From: Picochlorum sp. 'celeri'
Lineage: Eukaryota > Chlorophyta > Trebouxiophyceae
NCBI GenBank assembly: GCA_010909725.1
Contig: JAACMV010000030.1
Span: 496,001-560,000 of the forward strand
Direction of reading: 5' to 3'
DNA: 64,000 nucleotides
Shown: positions 20,851 to 30,960 of the stretch, piece by piece
Layout: the number at the start of each line of letters is the position of its first letter
How positions within the stretch are numbered: the stretch's first letter is position 1
The notes under the pieces: generated by a model
Database searches by the model: none
The model's input: the letters and a program-made list of their open reading frames with translations, nothing else
What the model was told of the DNA's origin: nothing
Translations under genes and position numbers: made by a program

Positions 20851-23256
20851 ATGCGGCATGTTGTTGTCAGATGTTGCGTGATGACGGGCATCAGGTGCAC
20901 ATATTCCATTAAATGTGACAGATATGGTACATCGTACGGCATGATCGGTAAAAGCGCATATCAGAAGGGCCGAGCGTTGTTCAAATCGCGGTATTATTAC
21001 TATAGACATGTCACACATCGACAAGGCGAGACAGGTTTTCGTCCTCTGGGGGAAGAACTGCGTCGCTTTGTTTCAACATCAGCATCAAATGAGGAGGAGT
21101 TGAACTTTACAGAGTATACGGCGGAGATAAACAGTGCCTATTGGGAGACCCGTCCTGTGGCTGTCACGCAACGACTGGTGGAGGTGGGTGCTTCCCTTGG
21201 GTCTTGGTTTGCAACTGGTAGAGTGCTTGGGGAGAGTCCACAGGAGCGTGCTAGTCGATTAAAGCGAATACTGACTCAGCTCGGTCCAGCGTATATCAAG
21301 ATTGGTCAGGCAATCTCTAGTAGACCAGATGTTCTCTCTCCTGTATTCCTAGGAGAGCTGGAGAAACTTCAGGATAGATTACCTCCATTTTCGACCGATG
21401 AAGCGCTCAAGGTAATTGAAGAGGAGTATGGGAAATCTCCAGATAAAGTGTTTCAGAGTCTCTCACCAGAGCCCGTGGCAGCTGCATCTTTAGGGCAAGT
21501 CTACAAGGGGATACTGTACGATGGATCAGAGGTAGCGGTCAAGGTTCAGCGACCAGGGGTCGCAAAGTCCATCTCGTTGGATGTACTTGTATTGAGAAGA
21601 TTGGCGATTCAAGTAAGAGCATGGAGGAAATTGAATACAAACTTGCCTTTGCTGATTGATGAGTGGGCTGCATCCTTGTTCAAAGAATTAGATTACAGGC
21701 AAGAGGCACAGAACGGTATCAAATTCAAAGAGTTATACAGTCATTTAGACGGAGTATATGTTCCTAAAATGTACTCTGAGTTGACAACGAGAAGGGTTCT
21801 TGTCATGGAATGGATTGATGGAGAACGGTTGAGTTCAGCCACGGCTGGGTCCAGAGATGTGTTGGATGACATACGACTCGTCGAGGTTGGAGTGCGGTGC
21901 TCGTTGGAGCAACTCCTTGAGTATGGATTTTACCATGCGGATCCCCATCCAGGTAATCTGCTCAGAACACGGGACGGTAAACTAGCCTATTTGGATTTTG
22001 GTATGGTCGGTGAAGTGGATGAGAAAATTCGCAGGGGATTGATCCGTGCAACTTTGCATTTAGTTAATAGAGAGTACCAGTCTCTCGCAGATGATTTTAT
22101 CACGCTAGGCATGTTACCGGAGGATTCTGATAAGGAGAAGATTGTACCTGCATTGACTGGAGTGTTTGCAGAGGCTCTTGCTGGAGGAGTGAATAACCTA
22201 TCCTTCGGGGACTTATCGTCAAACCTGGGGAGAACTATGTACGAGTTTAAATTCCAAATTCCTTCGTATTACACCCTGCTGGTGAGGTCATTGTCAGTCT
22301 TGGAAGGGATTGCATTGAGGAGTGACCCAAACTATAAAGTACTTGCATCTGCATATCCATGGGTGGCGCGGCGGTTGCTGACTGATACGTCACCTGAGTT
22401 ACGTGATACACTACTTGCTCTGTTGTACAAAGACGGTAAGTTGAACTTTAAGAGAATGCAATCTCTTTTGACCCAGTCAACCCGGTCAACTGGGCTCCCT
22501 CAAAGGCCAAAAGGTGCCCCAGAGGGATCACCTCCACCACGCGGTGATGCATTAGCCTTATTGCTATCTCCGAAAGCAAACTTTATCAGGGATATAGTGA
22601 TCAATGAGCTTGGTAAAGGCACGGATGCAGCTTGGAGAGTGTCGGTTGACAGTATAGTCATGGGTGCATACAATGAGCTCTACAGCACCATGGTGTCCTC
22701 TGGTGATCCACAATCCCTTCCTTTTCTAAGGAATATATTGGAATTTTTAACACAAATTCCAAAGTTATCAGATGATGAGGACGTGGAGCAAATAGATGGC
22801 CTTCAAGCACTTGTACAAACATTGCAAAAGACATCAGCAGCACAACAAGCTTCCTCTTCATTCTCGACTGGAGGCGAGACAGAGACAGAGACAAAAGAAA
22901 AGACGGAAACATCAAGCAGGTGTACTTTAGAAGATCAGATACAGTCATTTGTTTCGTTTGTGGAATGGTCCATCAAGGAAGCTCAGACTCTGGATCAGGA
23001 GGAGAGACTCCAGGCTGCAAAGTTGCCATTTGATGTAGCACAGAATGCGTCGAATCGGATTGTAGCTCGTGCCGTCAGATGGTTTTTTACGGAAGCATCT
23101 ACGGAAGAATCACAATCGCGGTCAACGACAACTGTAGTCAGAAGCATGCCACAAATGAGACAGACGACGCCCCATGCCTCCATCCAAAAGAGGTACATGT
23201 TTGGCTCTGATGATTTCCCTAAATCCATGTTTCGCCCCAAGGATTTTGGTGTCTAA
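20851..23256 (+). CDS. ABC1-like atypical kinase, plastid ABC1K3-like (801 aa)
   Basis: Single exon with a basic transit-like N-terminus of about 60-80 residues. The ABC1/UbiB signature is complete. The N-terminal KxGQ element is AYIKIGQAISSRPDVLSP. The Ala-rich nucleotide loop (PEPVAAASLGQVYKG) replaces the usual Gly-rich loop. The catalytic Lys is in EVAVKVQRPGV, the catalytic loop is YHADPHPGNLLR, and the metal motif is YLDFGMVGEVDE. The stretch YWETRPVAVTQRLVEVGASL and the post-kinase segment YKVLASAYPWVARRLLTDTS closely resemble plant ABC1K3. That protein is a plastoglobule kinase linked to prenyl-lipid (tocopherol/plastoquinone) metabolism. The C-terminal 230 residues are divergent. Subfamily assignment is from memory of plant sequences. 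Confidence 0.9.
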   Translation: MRHVVVRCCVMTGIRCTYSIKCDRYGTSYGMIGKSAYQKGRALFKSRYYYYRHVTHRQGETGFRPLGEELRRFVSTSASNEEELNFTEYTAEINSAYWETRPVAVTQRLVEVGASLGSWFATGRVLGESPQERASRLKRILTQLGPAYIKIGQAISSRPDVLSPVFLGELEKLQDRLPPFSTDEALKVIEEEYGKSPDKVFQSLSPEPVAAASLGQVYKGILYDGSEVAVKVQRPGVAKSISLDVLVLRRLAIQVRAWRKLNTNLPLLIDEWAASLFKELDYRQEAQNGIKFKELYSHLDGVYVPKMYSELTTRRVLVMEWIDGERLSSATAGSRDVLDDIRLVEVGVRCSLEQLLEYGFYHADPHPGNLLRTRDGKLAYLDFGMVGEVDEKIRRGLIRATLHLVNREYQSLADDFITLGMLPEDSDKEKIVPALTGVFAEALAGGVNNLSFGDLSSNLGRTMYEFKFQIPSYYTLLVRSLSVLEGIALRSDPNYKVLASAYPWVARRLLTDTSPELRDTLLALLYKDGKLNFKRMQSLLTQSTRSTGLPQRPKGAPEGSPPPRGDALALLLSPKANFIRDIVINELGKGTDAAWRVSVDSIVMGAYNELYSTMVSSGDPQSLPFLRNILEFLTQIPKLSDDEDVEQIDGLQALVQTLQKTSAAQQASSSFSTGGETETETKEKTETSSRCTLEDQIQSFVSFVEWSIKEAQTLDQEERLQAAKLPFDVAQNASNRIVARAVRWFFTEASTEESQSRSTTTVVRSMPQMRQTTPHASIQKRYMFGSDDFPKSMFRPKDFGV

Positions 23257-23665
23257 TTTATTTATAATCGTAAGCATGGGTTTGTAATGTATTGATGAAC
23301 ATATCCCCATGCCGAGAGGAGGACTTGTTTGACCTGAAAGTCAATTTGTACTGCCTTCATTTGCCCACAGAAGATTGCTCACTCTCCACAGCAACGTGGA
23401 TTCGAGTTTAACATTCCATAAAAGTTACATTGAGTATGAAAGACAAATGTCATGGATTTAATGACAACAACATTGTTGTTGATTATAGGCAGGTTTCTAC
23501 CAGCACCATAGGTTGGCAAGGTTCCCTTCAATGGAACAAAATAAACAATCTTCATGAAATCAAATCTTCGTATCTACATGCAATGTGAGGAGACATAGAT
23601 TCTTGACATATCGTCACTATACCACTCACTCATGGTGGGGAGCATGTCAAGCTTGAGAGGAGCAC
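23257..23665. other. Intergenic interval between convergent 3' ends, no gene seen
   Basis: About 410 bp between convergent stops of the ABC1K gene and the serine protease gene. It is AT-rich and should hold both 3' UTRs. A near-palindrome (CAACAACATTGTTGTTG at about 23468-23484) is the only structure noted. Confidence 0.45.
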
Positions 23666-24841
23666 TTAGTTGCATGGATCTGTGTCTTCAAGCCACTCAA
23701 TCAACAGACTTTTATTGGCATCACTGATCCTTGTGGCAATATTATATTGTGTTGACGAAGCGGATTGGATGGCAATAACACGTCTGTAATTGCTGGATGA
23801 CGTGTAGAGGTAAATCGGACTTCCACTCTGACCACCAGTGGTATCTACTCTGTGATACAGGACTCGACTATCGTCTGGTGTGATGGACACTTCCCCACTT
23901 GCCCGCCATTGCCCACGCCTGATCTTGCCACCTACATCTGCAGGATATCCTGCAGTGTTCACAGTAGTTCCAGCGGCTGGATTGTCTATCACAAGTGGCA
24001 TATACGTCTTTGCACTGGGAGCCATTTGAGGGCTGAAGAACAAAGCGCCGTAATCATATTCTGGACAGACAGAGTTCCCAGCCTCCATACATTCTGTATT
24101 CTTTGTGTTGGTAGATATTCTGCAGGAGGAAAGCTGCTGGAATATTTTATTCTCTGTTTGCCCTGGGAAAATTTTAGCATCCTTTGAAAATCCTTTCTCA
24201 CCATCAAAAACGCAATGTCCACTTGTGAGTGCCATGTGAGGGGCTACAATAAATGCTGTGCATCTAGAACTGTCTGTGCCACTCTTAAAACTCATGAATG
24301 AAACCACATTGAACGGAAAGTTTTGCGTATTGGAGACTTCTACTCGATCATCTGGTGGAAAGACAGTACGAGAATTCCCAGATCCTGTTGAGTTTCCAAA
24401 CATGGTGACATTGGGCAAGATGTCACTTTCGGAAATTCCTTGGTCTGGAGAATCATCGTTCTCCAGCAGGACTGCAATACCGCCGTCCCAAACTGGATCC
24501 AGAGGAATATCTTGCGCCATTTCTGCCATCAATTTCTCCTGTTCTTCTGGTGAGACCAAAGGAAAATCATATTCCTCTTCTTCCCATCTTGCAGATCTCG
24601 CAAGCAGATTCTCTGCCTCCTCCTTGTCCAGAACCTTTTGATACGGCCGTTCAAGCTTGATGCACACAGAATTATTTCCCATCTCGTACTCTTCCCACAA
24701 GTGTAAAGAGTCATCAATTACCTGGAGAACCTCGTATGAGGGAGTCATCAGCCGCAGGCGAGACTCTTGGCACGAGGGGAACACTCCTGCCTGTGCCCAG
24801 GAGCAGAGGTGTAGAATCGTCAGAATGAGCAAGAATTGCAT
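23666..24841 (-). CDS. Secreted trypsin/V8-like serine protease (391 aa)
   Basis: ATG 24841 is chosen because it directly opens a clear signal peptide (MQFLLILTILHLCSWAQAG); the TTG-led frame further upstream is not used. An acidic Glu-rich pro-region of about 130 residues contains SPEEQEKLMAEMAQD. The S1B/Glu-endopeptidase fold follows, with catalytic His in LTSGHCVFDG, Asp in PEYDYGALFF and Ser in TTGGQSGSPIYLY, in that order. At least three Cys lie in the catalytic part and could pair. It is likely secreted or vacuolar and made as a zymogen. Cleavage specificity cannot be deduced safely. Confidence 0.88.
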   Translation of the reverse strand: MQFLLILTILHLCSWAQAGVFPSCQESRLRLMTPSYEVLQVIDDSLHLWEEYEMGNNSVCIKLERPYQKVLDKEEAENLLARSARWEEEEYDFPLVSPEEQEKLMAEMAQDIPLDPVWDGGIAVLLENDDSPDQGISESDILPNVTMFGNSTGSGNSRTVFPPDDRVEVSNTQNFPFNVVSFMSFKSGTDSSRCTAFIVAPHMALTSGHCVFDGEKGFSKDAKIFPGQTENKIFQQLSSCRISTNTKNTECMEAGNSVCPEYDYGALFFSPQMAPSAKTYMPLVIDNPAAGTTVNTAGYPADVGGKIRRGQWRASGEVSITPDDSRVLYHRVDTTGGQSGSPIYLYTSSSNYRRVIAIQSASSTQYNIATRISDANKSLLIEWLEDTDPCN

Positions 24842-25633
24842 GTCGTGCGGATCCTCTTTGTTTCTCAAGTACAACTTGTTGTCAAATATTTGGTTTGAAT
24901 AATATTTATCAGTGGGAAACAATGTTCTACGATCATCTATACATGCTGGTCAACGGCATCCTCGTCAGCTTTGACTTTCCTTTCCTTTTTTTTTTGAGAA
25001 AGTTGAGAGAGGTCAACGGCGTTTGCTCTGCCAACGACAAGGTATCCGCATCCAAAATTCACAGATATGTAATATCACAGCGAATTAATTCAGCAATCAT
25101 GACCGTCGTGGGTCAATCGACCAATCACAAGGTCCTTGCTCTGCTTGCAAGACTGTGAAATCACTGCCACAGTCCACCCAGGGGGAGTCATCTTGTAGTC
25201 TGACAGCACAGATACGTTGCAACAAATAATACATTTCACCCGCTACACTGATATAATACGGCAAATATAAACACAGTGATTGATCTCAGAGATCTGTCTC
25301 CACTGTATGTACCCAAACACATTGCCAGCCCCACATGGGTGCCCATCGAAAGCACTCTCCCAGGCTATACATGGCATATAAAATGCCTTCAACAGCAGAG
25401 TTCTGTTCCCTATGCTATGAAGTAGCTCCTCACAGCGATATCTGTATCAGAAGAATTGCAGTCCAACAATGCAATATTGCATCCATTAATGGAAATAATC
25501 CCAAAAAAGATGAAAAAAAAAGAGTAAAAGTTCAGTACATCATCACGTGGCTCTGATGACTCTTTCAAATCCCCCATCCACCCCAGAAATTTTAATATCT
25601 CATCGATACATACTCATAATGGTTCTGTGATGT
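24842..25633. other. Intergenic interval, divergent promoters, no gene seen
   Basis: About 790 bp separate the divergent starts of the secreted protease and the NAD(P)HX dehydratase. Short plus-strand reading frames (24895-25158, 25335-25556) lack any recognisable domain or splice partner, and the first opens with TTG. I see a poly-T run (24987-24997) and AT-rich sequence near 25240-25275, but no definable element. Confidence 0.45.
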
Positions 25634-26767
25634 ATGGGTTTCCTATCGACGAGAGGATTTTGTGACATGATACGCCAATCGTGCTGTATTCGCGTATTCA
25701 AGGAATTCTCGGCACATCAAAGTAAACATTTGCGATATATAGATACCACACGGTCGTTACAAGGTACTATAGCCCCGGTAAAGTATAGGAAGGGATTTCG
25801 ACATTGTTGTTCCATGCAACGAGAGAATACGCACGTCTCAGCGACGGATGTCGCTGCTATGATACCTTCTCTCACTCCAGATAAATATAAGGGCCAGTCT
25901 GGTAAAATTGCTGTTGTGGGAGGGTGTCAAGAGTACACTGGAGCTCCATTCTTCGCTGCATTTTCAGCTTTGAAACTTGGTGCTGACTTGTCACATGTCT
26001 TTTGTGCGCAAGGGGCGGCATCTGTGATCAAAGGATACTCTCCCGAGTTGATTGTTCATCCTTATTTGAAGGAAAGTTCAGATATTGATGCTGATTCGCG
26101 TTCTTCGGAAGAGATCAAGGCGCAAATTCTTGATAAAGTTGGGGCCTGGGCCTCCAAGTTTGGGTGTATTGTGGTTGGACCTGGTTTGGGACGGGACGAA
26201 TTCATCATGGCATGTGTCAAAGAAATGATGCTACTATTTCGTTCATTAGACGTCCCTCTCGTGATTGATGCGGATGGGTTATGGATTGTAAACCAGGATC
26301 CATCCATTGTCAAGGGGTGTGAGAGAGTTGTGTTGACTCCCAATGTTGTTGAATTTCAACGATTGGCCCACGCATTAGGCTTGGATAGTAAGGATCCTCA
26401 GTGCGCAGAAAACATGTCTAAAGTACTTCAAGGGCCAATCATAGTTCGGAAAGGGAGAGAGGATGTCATTATAGGTGCACATGCAGACATGGTGGGTATC
26501 TGTCAGGAGGAAGGGTCACCACGCAGGGCTGGTGGGCAGGGTGACGTTCTTGCCGGGTCGATCGCAACTTTTATCGCATGGAACACGTCAACGGAGAATC
26601 GAAATACCAATATATCGAAAATCCTGTTCGATGCGTGTGGGTCCGCATGCTTTATTGTCCGTAGAGCAGCATGCAGGGCCTTTGCACATCGGGGCCGAGC
26701 CATGGGGGCAACAGATCTGATGCATCAGCTCGGCCCTCTCGCTGACGATTTGAAGAAAGAGTGTTGA
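25634..26767 (+). CDS. NAXD: ATP/ADP-dependent NAD(P)H-hydrate dehydratase
   Basis: 377 aa from ATG 25634, preceded in frame by no closer start. About 75 N-terminal residues are basic and Ser/Thr-rich (organelle-targeting type). The YjeF C-terminal/ribokinase-like domain follows. Markers are YKGQSGKIAVVGGCQEYTGA, the VGPGLGRDE loop, VIDADGLW and TPNVVEFQRLA. The anion-hole/catalytic segment is RRAGGQGDVLAGSIATFIAW. This enzyme dehydrates S-NADHX/S-NADPHX back to NAD(P)H. The epimerase (NAXE) domain is absent, so it must be a separate gene. It converges on the J-domain gene, with only 107 bp between stops. Confidence 0.93.
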   Translation: MGFLSTRGFCDMIRQSCCIRVFKEFSAHQSKHLRYIDTTRSLQGTIAPVKYRKGFRHCCSMQRENTHVSATDVAAMIPSLTPDKYKGQSGKIAVVGGCQEYTGAPFFAAFSALKLGADLSHVFCAQGAASVIKGYSPELIVHPYLKESSDIDADSRSSEEIKAQILDKVGAWASKFGCIVVGPGLGRDEFIMACVKEMMLLFRSLDVPLVIDADGLWIVNQDPSIVKGCERVVLTPNVVEFQRLAHALGLDSKDPQCAENMSKVLQGPIIVRKGREDVIIGAHADMVGICQEEGSPRRAGGQGDVLAGSIATFIAWNTSTENRNTNISKILFDACGSACFIVRRAACRAFAHRGRAMGATDLMHQLGPLADDLKKEC

Positions 26768-26784
26768 ATTACACCAATTTATCT

Positions 26785-26885
26785 ATATTCATTCATATTT
26801 ATTAATACTACTAGTACTAGTCTGTGTTCATTCTCCGACCCTGTATTCATTCATTCATGTTTGCATTGATTCATTCATTCATGTA
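26785..26885. repeat. ATTC-type simple repeat cluster between convergent genes
   Basis: Interrupted ATTC/TTCA tetranucleotide units (for example cattcattcatg, gattcattcattcatg) occupy most of the short gap between two convergent genes and run into the stop codon of the minus-strand gene. Confidence 0.6.
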
Positions 26886-27915
26886 GAATGCGCTTCTTGA
26901 GCTCTGCTCTCCGTTTCAACCCAGCTAGCTGATGAGACACCCCACTACCGGTGGAGGATGTGCCGGTGGCCGATGTGCCAGTCGCACCATCATCATAGGC
27001 GTCTTCTTCCCCTTCTTTTTCAAAAGGACGAGCCCGAGCCGTAGCATACTGCTGCTCCCCTAGATCACTCTGGCTCGCAGACATTGTAGGAGAAAAGATT
27101 CGTTGAAAACTCTGTATCTGCGATGACGATTTCCCAGCCATACGATGGAACGCTTCATCATGATGCCTCTTCCCTTCCGAATACGCATGCGATATCTGAG
27201 AAAACAGTCCATCCTCTGATGCCATCTTCTTTTTCCTCTCCTCCTCCTCTCTCCTCTTCCGCACCGCTGCTCTCTGCTTCAACTGACTCATCTGCTCCTT
27301 CCACGCACCAGCAGGAGGAGGAGGTCGACTCCGCCCATACCCTCCACCCTGCATATGCTTCTTCCGACGATGATAGTTGAAACTCCAGAAGAAATCATGG
27401 AAATTCCACCCATTCTGACCCTCCTTACTCCCCATCACATGCCCATGCCTCCTCCCCATCAGCATCTCATACGCCTCTTGAATCTTCATAAACCTCTTTT
27501 CCACCACCGTCTTCTTCGAGGAAGAATTCTCCTCCTGTGGCACCTGATGCCGATCAGGATGATGCTCCAACACCAAACGCCTATGAGCCTTTTTAATCTC
27601 CTTTTCACTCGCTGCCGGACTCACCCCAAGAACATCCCAAGGATCCATACTGCTATTATTAAATCGGTCTATACGCGAGGCTGTATCATCCTGGCCTGAT
27701 GACGATGCACAGGCCACACATGGTCCTCGCGCCTGCTGGTTCACCCATGTGGGTAGACTTTCCGACCTCCATCCCTCCATCCCGTAACCATAATTTCTAT
27801 TCATTGAACTGAAATATAATCTATTCTGCCGCCCCATATCCTGTCTTCTTGCTTGTGTGTGATTTGAGACGTGTCGTAGAGTACCCTGAGGGGTACTACG
27901 GAGCTGAACAACCAT
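26875..27915 (-). CDS. J-domain protein (DNAJ family, 346 aa)
   Basis: Single exon from ATG 27915. The N-terminal 85 residues are basic and Gln/Ser-rich, resembling an organelle-targeting sequence. The J domain spans about residues 91-150 (DPWDVLGVSPAASEKEIKKA, then LVLEHHPDRHQ with the HPD tripeptide, then KIQEAYEMLMG). The remainder is Lys/Arg/Glu-rich and helical with no Cys-rich zinc domain, so it is a type III J-protein. It should stimulate an HSP70 ATPase; the plastid HSP70 in this window is one possible partner, by inference only. Its promoter faces the DNAJC8 gene. Confidence 0.85.
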   Translation of the reverse strand: MVVQLRSTPQGTLRHVSNHTQARRQDMGRQNRLYFSSMNRNYGYGMEGWRSESLPTWVNQQARGPCVACASSSGQDDTASRIDRFNNSSMDPWDVLGVSPAASEKEIKKAHRRLVLEHHPDRHQVPQEENSSSKKTVVEKRFMKIQEAYEMLMGRRHGHVMGSKEGQNGWNFHDFFWSFNYHRRKKHMQGGGYGRSRPPPPAGAWKEQMSQLKQRAAVRKRREEEERKKKMASEDGLFSQISHAYSEGKRHHDEAFHRMAGKSSSQIQSFQRIFSPTMSASQSDLGEQQYATARARPFEKEGEEDAYDDGATGTSATGTSSTGSGVSHQLAGLKRRAELKKRILHE

Positions 27916-28242
27916 CGTATTCTTCTGGAAGTATTATTATTCCTCCTATAGATGAAACTATTCTTTATTTATTATTTACATGGATGTATGTTTGTATGGC
28001 GGGGGATGTGTGAACAAGACAATGAAAAATACATGTATTCAAGATGATGCTCAGGGAGTCCTTAATATAACTATTTAAAAACACACCAAAAACAAACGTG
28101 TCTTTGATTGATTCTTGTTTCCTTCCTCCCTACCGGTACGTATTATTTTATAAGATACTGATCTGATGATGGGTTTATGTAATCTATATCTAGATGATAG
28201 AACAATAATAGACTCGTAGCCGAAGCATCATCTCCAGCACGT
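27916..28242. promoter_or_regulatory. Bidirectional promoter interval between two J-domain genes
   Basis: 327 bp separate the start codons of the divergent J-domain protein and DNAJC8. AT-rich stretches (attctttatttattatttacat near 27960, tattattttataagatac near 28141) are present. No specific regulatory site is identified. Confidence 0.4.
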
Positions 28243-29215
28243 ATGGACGCTGGACAGGACCACAACAATAATAATAACAAGAGGGAGAATTCTTCTTCTC
28301 TTGACAGGGAGAATTCCCAAGAGTCGCTCCGTCCCGCTGAAGAGAAATCTACTACAGGAAGGGAGAAGCAGAAGCAGACACTGGAGGAGGATGCAACGAA
28401 AAGAAGAACCGATTCGAGCATGGATGTGAGACGCATGAGTGCCCAAGAGGCTGTGGAGAGAATTCTCCAAGCATACAAGGACAAGGATTATTTCAGGTAC
28501 GCATCATAGTATATGATGTTATCACCACATAACTACAAAAATAAGTATATAATACAACATGAAATGCAGAATGTTGGGGTTGGAGTACCCAGACGTGGAT
28601 GCCTTGGGAAGGCCTGTGTGGCATGTGACACCGAGTGAGGTGTCGCGAGCATACAGAAGGCTGTCTATACTTGTTCACCCGGATAGGAATCCAGGAGAGG
28701 ATGCGAGAGAGGCTTTTGAAGCACTGAATGAATCGCATAAGAAATTGAAGGATCCTGAGCAGATTGATACGATACTGAAAGATAATGTGGGAAGAGCTCT
28801 GCAGAAGAGAGACACTGCCTTGGCCAGTGGGACGCTGCAGGAGAGGGTGGAGCGAATGTCCAAGCAGCAGGAAGAGGAGCAAAAGCTTCGTCAAGAAGAA
28901 TATGTGTCTTTGAATGATGAGATATTGGAGCAGATGAGGGAGCGACAGGCGCGGCATGCACTGAAAAAGAAGCGGGCAGAGGAGCGGCAGCATCATCATA
29001 GGTACAGAGAGAGTCACCATCATCATCATGATGAAGACACCAAGAACATGACGGAAGAGAGCGTAGAACAGATGAATACCAATAATAATGTCTCTGAAGA
29101 AAAAGAAGAAGAAGAAGAAGAAGCCAGAAGGCGACGACGGAAGACCATGGCTCGGCGACAGAAGAAGAGGGAACAAAAACAAGAGATGACTCCAGATGAC
29201 TTGCACAAGCGGTAG
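28243..29215 (+). CDS. DNAJC8: DNAJC8/SPF31-like spliceosome-associated J-protein (two exons, 299 aa)
   Basis: Exons are 28243-28496 and 28570-29215 (73-bp intron); the junction restores an Arg codon in DYFR|MLGLEYPDVD. The order is: Ser/Glu-rich leader, ERILQAYKDKDYFRMLGL, J domain with HVTPSEVSRAYRRLSILVHP and HPDRNPG, then a long basic/acidic coiled coil ending in RRRRRKTMARRQKKREQKQ. The pairing of a short motif with Leu-Pro before the J domain and a basic helical tail is characteristic of DNAJC8 (SPF31), a spliceosomal J-protein. Ten or more His in a short stretch (HHHHRYRESHHHHHDED) are unusual. Length is close to animal DNAJC8 (about 250 aa). Confidence 0.87.
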
Positions 29216-29328
29216 CCATTCAACCCAGAATCATTCGTATCCCCAATATTATTACAACTAAATAAAAATACTTTGTTATGTAATTGAACGAATGATATAG
29301 AATCTGTAGATAGACGAGAGTGAGAAGT

Positions 29329-30054
29329 ATGGTTGCCACAGAGACGACCCATCGGATCATCGCCAACGTGTTTGGAGCCACTGGGGCTGTAGGCAAAGCT
29401 GTAGTACACCATCTGCTTCATACTTCATATGAGAATGTGGATATTACTGTTCGAACCATTGGTAGACGTCCCCTTGACAAGGAAGACCTGAAACCGTTTG
29501 AAGAGTCAGGCAAGCTGGAACAGATTGTCATCGACATGGATGGCATGGAACAGGATACGACTTTGCTCAACAGGATGACGAACGATGCAGATACCATGAC
29601 GTTTTGTTGTCTTGGAACGACTCGATCGGCTGCAGGATCTGCTGATCAATTCCGTCGAGTGGATCTGACATATGTAGAGTCTGCAGCAAAGGTGGCAAAG
29701 CAGTCTGGGTCTCGGGTATTTGGATTAGTGTCTGCACAAGGAGCTCGGGCATCGATCATGTCTTCAGATATGAAACTGTTTCATGGGTTATTGTATATGA
29801 AGACAAAAGGAATGGCCGAAGAGCGAGTGAAGGATCAAGGGTTTGAGTACACCCTCATCATGAGGCCTGGTTTGATTGATCGAAAGGAGGATGCCCGTGG
29901 GGGTGAAAAGTTTGCGAAACGAATCATGTCGCATGTGTCTACCGATACGATTGCTTCTGTGATGGTTCGAAAGGCAATTGATGCCATCACAGAGAGTACA
30001 CGTGGTGTAGAGGTACTCGAGATGAAGGATATTCTTACAGCAGCTCATAGCTAG
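29329..30054 (+). CDS. TIP30/HTATIP2-like atypical short-chain reductase (241 aa)
   Basis: ATG 29329 is used; three codons upstream a GTG extends the frame but is unlikely. A Rossmann dinucleotide-binding loop VFGATGAVGKAVVHHLL opens the protein. TVRTIGRRPL follows as the second strand with the NADP-favouring Arg, then FCCLGTTRSAAGSADQFRRV and LVSAQGARA. A YMKTKGMAEE segment matches the Tyr-x-x-x-Lys position of SDR enzymes, and YTLIMRPGLIDR closes the core. This is the HTATIP2/TIP30 pattern. The substrate is unknown. The neighbour on the opposite strand ends 11 bp downstream. Confidence 0.85.
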   Translation: MVATETTHRIIANVFGATGAVGKAVVHHLLHTSYENVDITVRTIGRRPLDKEDLKPFEESGKLEQIVIDMDGMEQDTTLLNRMTNDADTMTFCCLGTTRSAAGSADQFRRVDLTYVESAAKVAKQSGSRVFGLVSAQGARASIMSSDMKLFHGLLYMKTKGMAEERVKDQGFEYTLIMRPGLIDRKEDARGGEKFAKRIMSHVSTDTIASVMVRKAIDAITESTRGVEVLEMKDILTAAHS

Positions 30055-30065
30055 GTTTGACATCC

Positions 30066-30619
30066 TCACGCAATCGATGATGTTGCGACCACCATGTATG
30101 GACGAATATCATACTTTGGAACTAATCCATGTTGAACATATGGATCCTGCTTGACAAACTCTTCCACATCCTCTTTGGACATGTTTTTGAAAATGAAGAC
30201 TGCCCCATCCACTGGGTCTGCCAGGGCCCCTGCCATGACAAGCTTGTTCTCATCAGCCATGGTCTTTGCTCCCTGAAGATGTTCCTCTCTATATGGACCT
30301 CGTTTCTCTAGAATGTCTGGAACATACGTGTACTGTAATAACAGGTATGAAGGAGGGTCTCCTGCTGCTGCTGCTGCCTGTGAATAAAACACACACATGT
30401 CACATGAGGGCTATAGAAACAGATCAGTATAGGATGTGATCACTCACGTACCATGAGTCTATTGCGATGGGTACCAAATCGAAAGCACGGCAAGACCACG
30501 GATTGTGTGTTGCTCGGTTGTAGAAAGCACGAGGAAGAAAGGGACGTGTGTCGTGCTGCTTGTTTGCTAATCAAGGGTACAAGTCGTGTCAGATGGATTG
30601 AATTCATCCTATAATGCAT
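30066..30619 (-). CDS. YCII-domain protein, organelle-targeted (two exons, 159 aa)
   Basis: Exons (minus) are 30619-30452 and 30377-30066 (74-bp intron, phase 0, RNRLM|AAAAAGD). Exon 1 is a 56-residue basic, Ser-rich leader, probably mitochondrial or plastid targeting. Exon 2 contains the whole YCII-related ferredoxin-like fold. That fold includes YLLLQYTYVPDILEKRGPYR, then REEHLQGAKTMADENKLVMA with the conserved His. GALADPVDGAVFIFKN and FVKQDPYVQHGL follow. YCII proteins are small, often of unknown enzymatic role. A polyalanine encoded by five GCA codons begins exon 2. ATG 30619 is the first methionine. Confidence 0.85.
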
Positions 30620-30960
30620 CAATTTGGTAGAGATTTGATTTTAATACCTCAATACCATGCGAGTTGTTCGGATCAAGAGTGCTTGGGTGGGTCCCGGTGT
30701 CCGTGATTCGTACAATAAAAAAGCATCTGCACGTCTCCCTCATAGATGACACTCTGCGCCATTGTTCAATGGCGATAACGAGACCTTATTATTATTATTA
30801 TTAAAAAATAAACTATGATTTGTTGCGATTCTCAACATAGCCTGAGAGTGCAATAGAATTGAAATGAAACATGTGAATTCTGCCACATTCTGAGAAGAAT
30901 AGGAAAGAGCGCTGCTGGATATACATACATATTTCAGGAGATCGGTAGATACTATGCATC
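30620..30960. other. Divergent promoter interval (YCII gene / tafazzin), no gene seen
   Basis: About 340 bp hold the promoters of two divergent genes. An ATT trinucleotide run (ttattattattattattaaaaaataaac near 30786) is the only repeat. No RNA gene or further exon is evident. Confidence 0.4.

Noticed and set aside
24895..25556. Two short plus-strand frames in the gap between protease and NAXD
   Set aside because: One starts at TTG, neither has a domain, and no splice partner was found.
28665..29219. 184-codon minus-strand frame over DNAJC8
   Set aside because: It is a mirror of the acidic/basic repeats of the plus-strand gene; it has no independent support.
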